Part shown: positions 43,409 through 43,480 of the stretch, one piece after another
How positions within the stretch are numbered: the first letter of the stretch is position 1
Layout of the letters: every line of letters starts with the position of its first letter
DNA from: Chitinophagaceae bacterium
GTDB lineage: Bacteria > Bacteroidota > Bacteroidia > Chitinophagales > Chitinophagaceae
Direction of reading: 5' to 3'
Assembly: GCA_024643655.1 (NCBI GenBank)
Contig: JAHEMM010000015.1
Span: forward strand, 1-43,480
DNA length: 43,480 bases
The notes under the pieces: generated by a model
Told to the model about the DNA's origin: nothing
The model's database searches: none
What the model saw: the letters and a program-made list of their open reading frames with translations, nothing else
Translations under genes and position numbers: made by a program

Positions 43409-43480
43409 TTATAACGACTTCATATATTCAATAATTGCCCTTCGTATATCAGATCTAGGATCGTTTAATTCTGTAAAAGC
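43409..43480 (-). CDS. 3' end of an unidentified gene, cut by the window edge
   Basis: Reading the minus strand from the right edge gives 23 codons, A-F-T-E-L-N-D-P-R-S-D-I-R-R-A-I-I-E-Y-M-K-S-L, then TAA at 43409-43411. The amphipathic helical character and the stop placed 15 bases before the tRNA-Leu terminator suggest a real C-terminus. Too little remains to name the product. Confidence 0.5.
   Translation of the reverse strand, partial: AFTELNDPRSDIRRAIIEYMKSL

Noticed and set aside
43233-43480. CRISPR or tandem-repeat array near the right edge
   Set aside because: The apparent repeats are the arms of the tRNA-Leu and its terminator; no repeated spacer pattern is present anywhere in the window.

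Overview
The window looks like chromosome from a low-GC member of the Bacteroidota, most likely the Chitinophagaceae or a close relative. This is inferred from gene content: a type IX secretion sortase (PorU type) next to a PorV/PorQ-family barrel, a Bacteroidota-style CcmD-like protein, a TviB/WbpE-like sugar pair and a cyanophycin synthetase with cyanophycinase. It is also inferred from signals: few Shine-Dalgarno sites, A-rich leaders, and repeated TAnnTTTG elements (the Bacteroidota -7 box) just upstream of genes and of both tRNAs. I saw no phage, insertion sequence, CRISPR array or rRNA. Coding density is high and no gene-free stretch exceeds 300 bases; the longest are 21374-21611 and 16057-16260.

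Layout. (1) 1-7775, + strand: a surface-glycan cluster with an unknown polytopic membrane protein (its start codon cut by the window edge), acyltransferase-3, GT2 glycosyltransferase, SAM methyltransferase, and two large GT-C/YfhO-like membrane proteins. (2) 7768-9624, -: hscA. (3) 9744-16056, -: a PorV2-like barrel followed by a very long PorU-like C25 protease. (4) tyrS (+), then on - an exported M23 peptidase with five C-terminal tandem repeats, an exported SGNH hydrolase, cyanophycinase, an APC permease and a Tat-targeted class V PLP enzyme, with cyanophycin synthetase cphA divergent on +. A 95-residue membrane protein lies between cphB and the permease. (5) tRNA-Gln with its own promoter and terminator. 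(6) 27706-31571, -: a tightly packed sugar-nucleotide operon (WbpE-like aminotransferase, TviB/WbpO-like dehydrogenase, rfbC, rfbD). (7) waaA (+), a conserved unknown (-), tdk (+), ccmB, ccmC, ccmD-like and glutamate dehydrogenase (+). (8) 37660-42266, -: GT9 heptosyltransferase-like, tsaC, cca, a pRiA4b ORF-3-like protein, a terminator, then miaA, i.e. a tRNA-maturation group. (9) dapD (+), tRNA-Leu with terminator, and the last 23 codons of an unidentified - strand gene.

How it fits together. Envelope construction dominates: glycan assembly (1-7775, rfbCD and the uronate/aminosugar genes, waaA, GT9), T9SS cargo processing (PorU and its barrel partner), and cytochrome c maturation. The middle carries a nitrogen-storage module: CphA makes multi-Asp-Arg polymer and cyanophycinase releases beta-Asp-Arg. 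A permease and an exported PLP enzyme lie between them, with no known role in that pathway. The rest is housekeeping: Fe-S chaperone, TyrRS, thymidine kinase, glutamate dehydrogenase, tRNA 3'-end and A37 maturation, and lysine biosynthesis.

I found no obvious single new system. The points I would pursue are the cyanophycin neighbourhood, the M23-plus-repeat enzyme, the pRiA4b-like protein inside a tRNA-maturation operon, and an apparent AUU start for ccmB.
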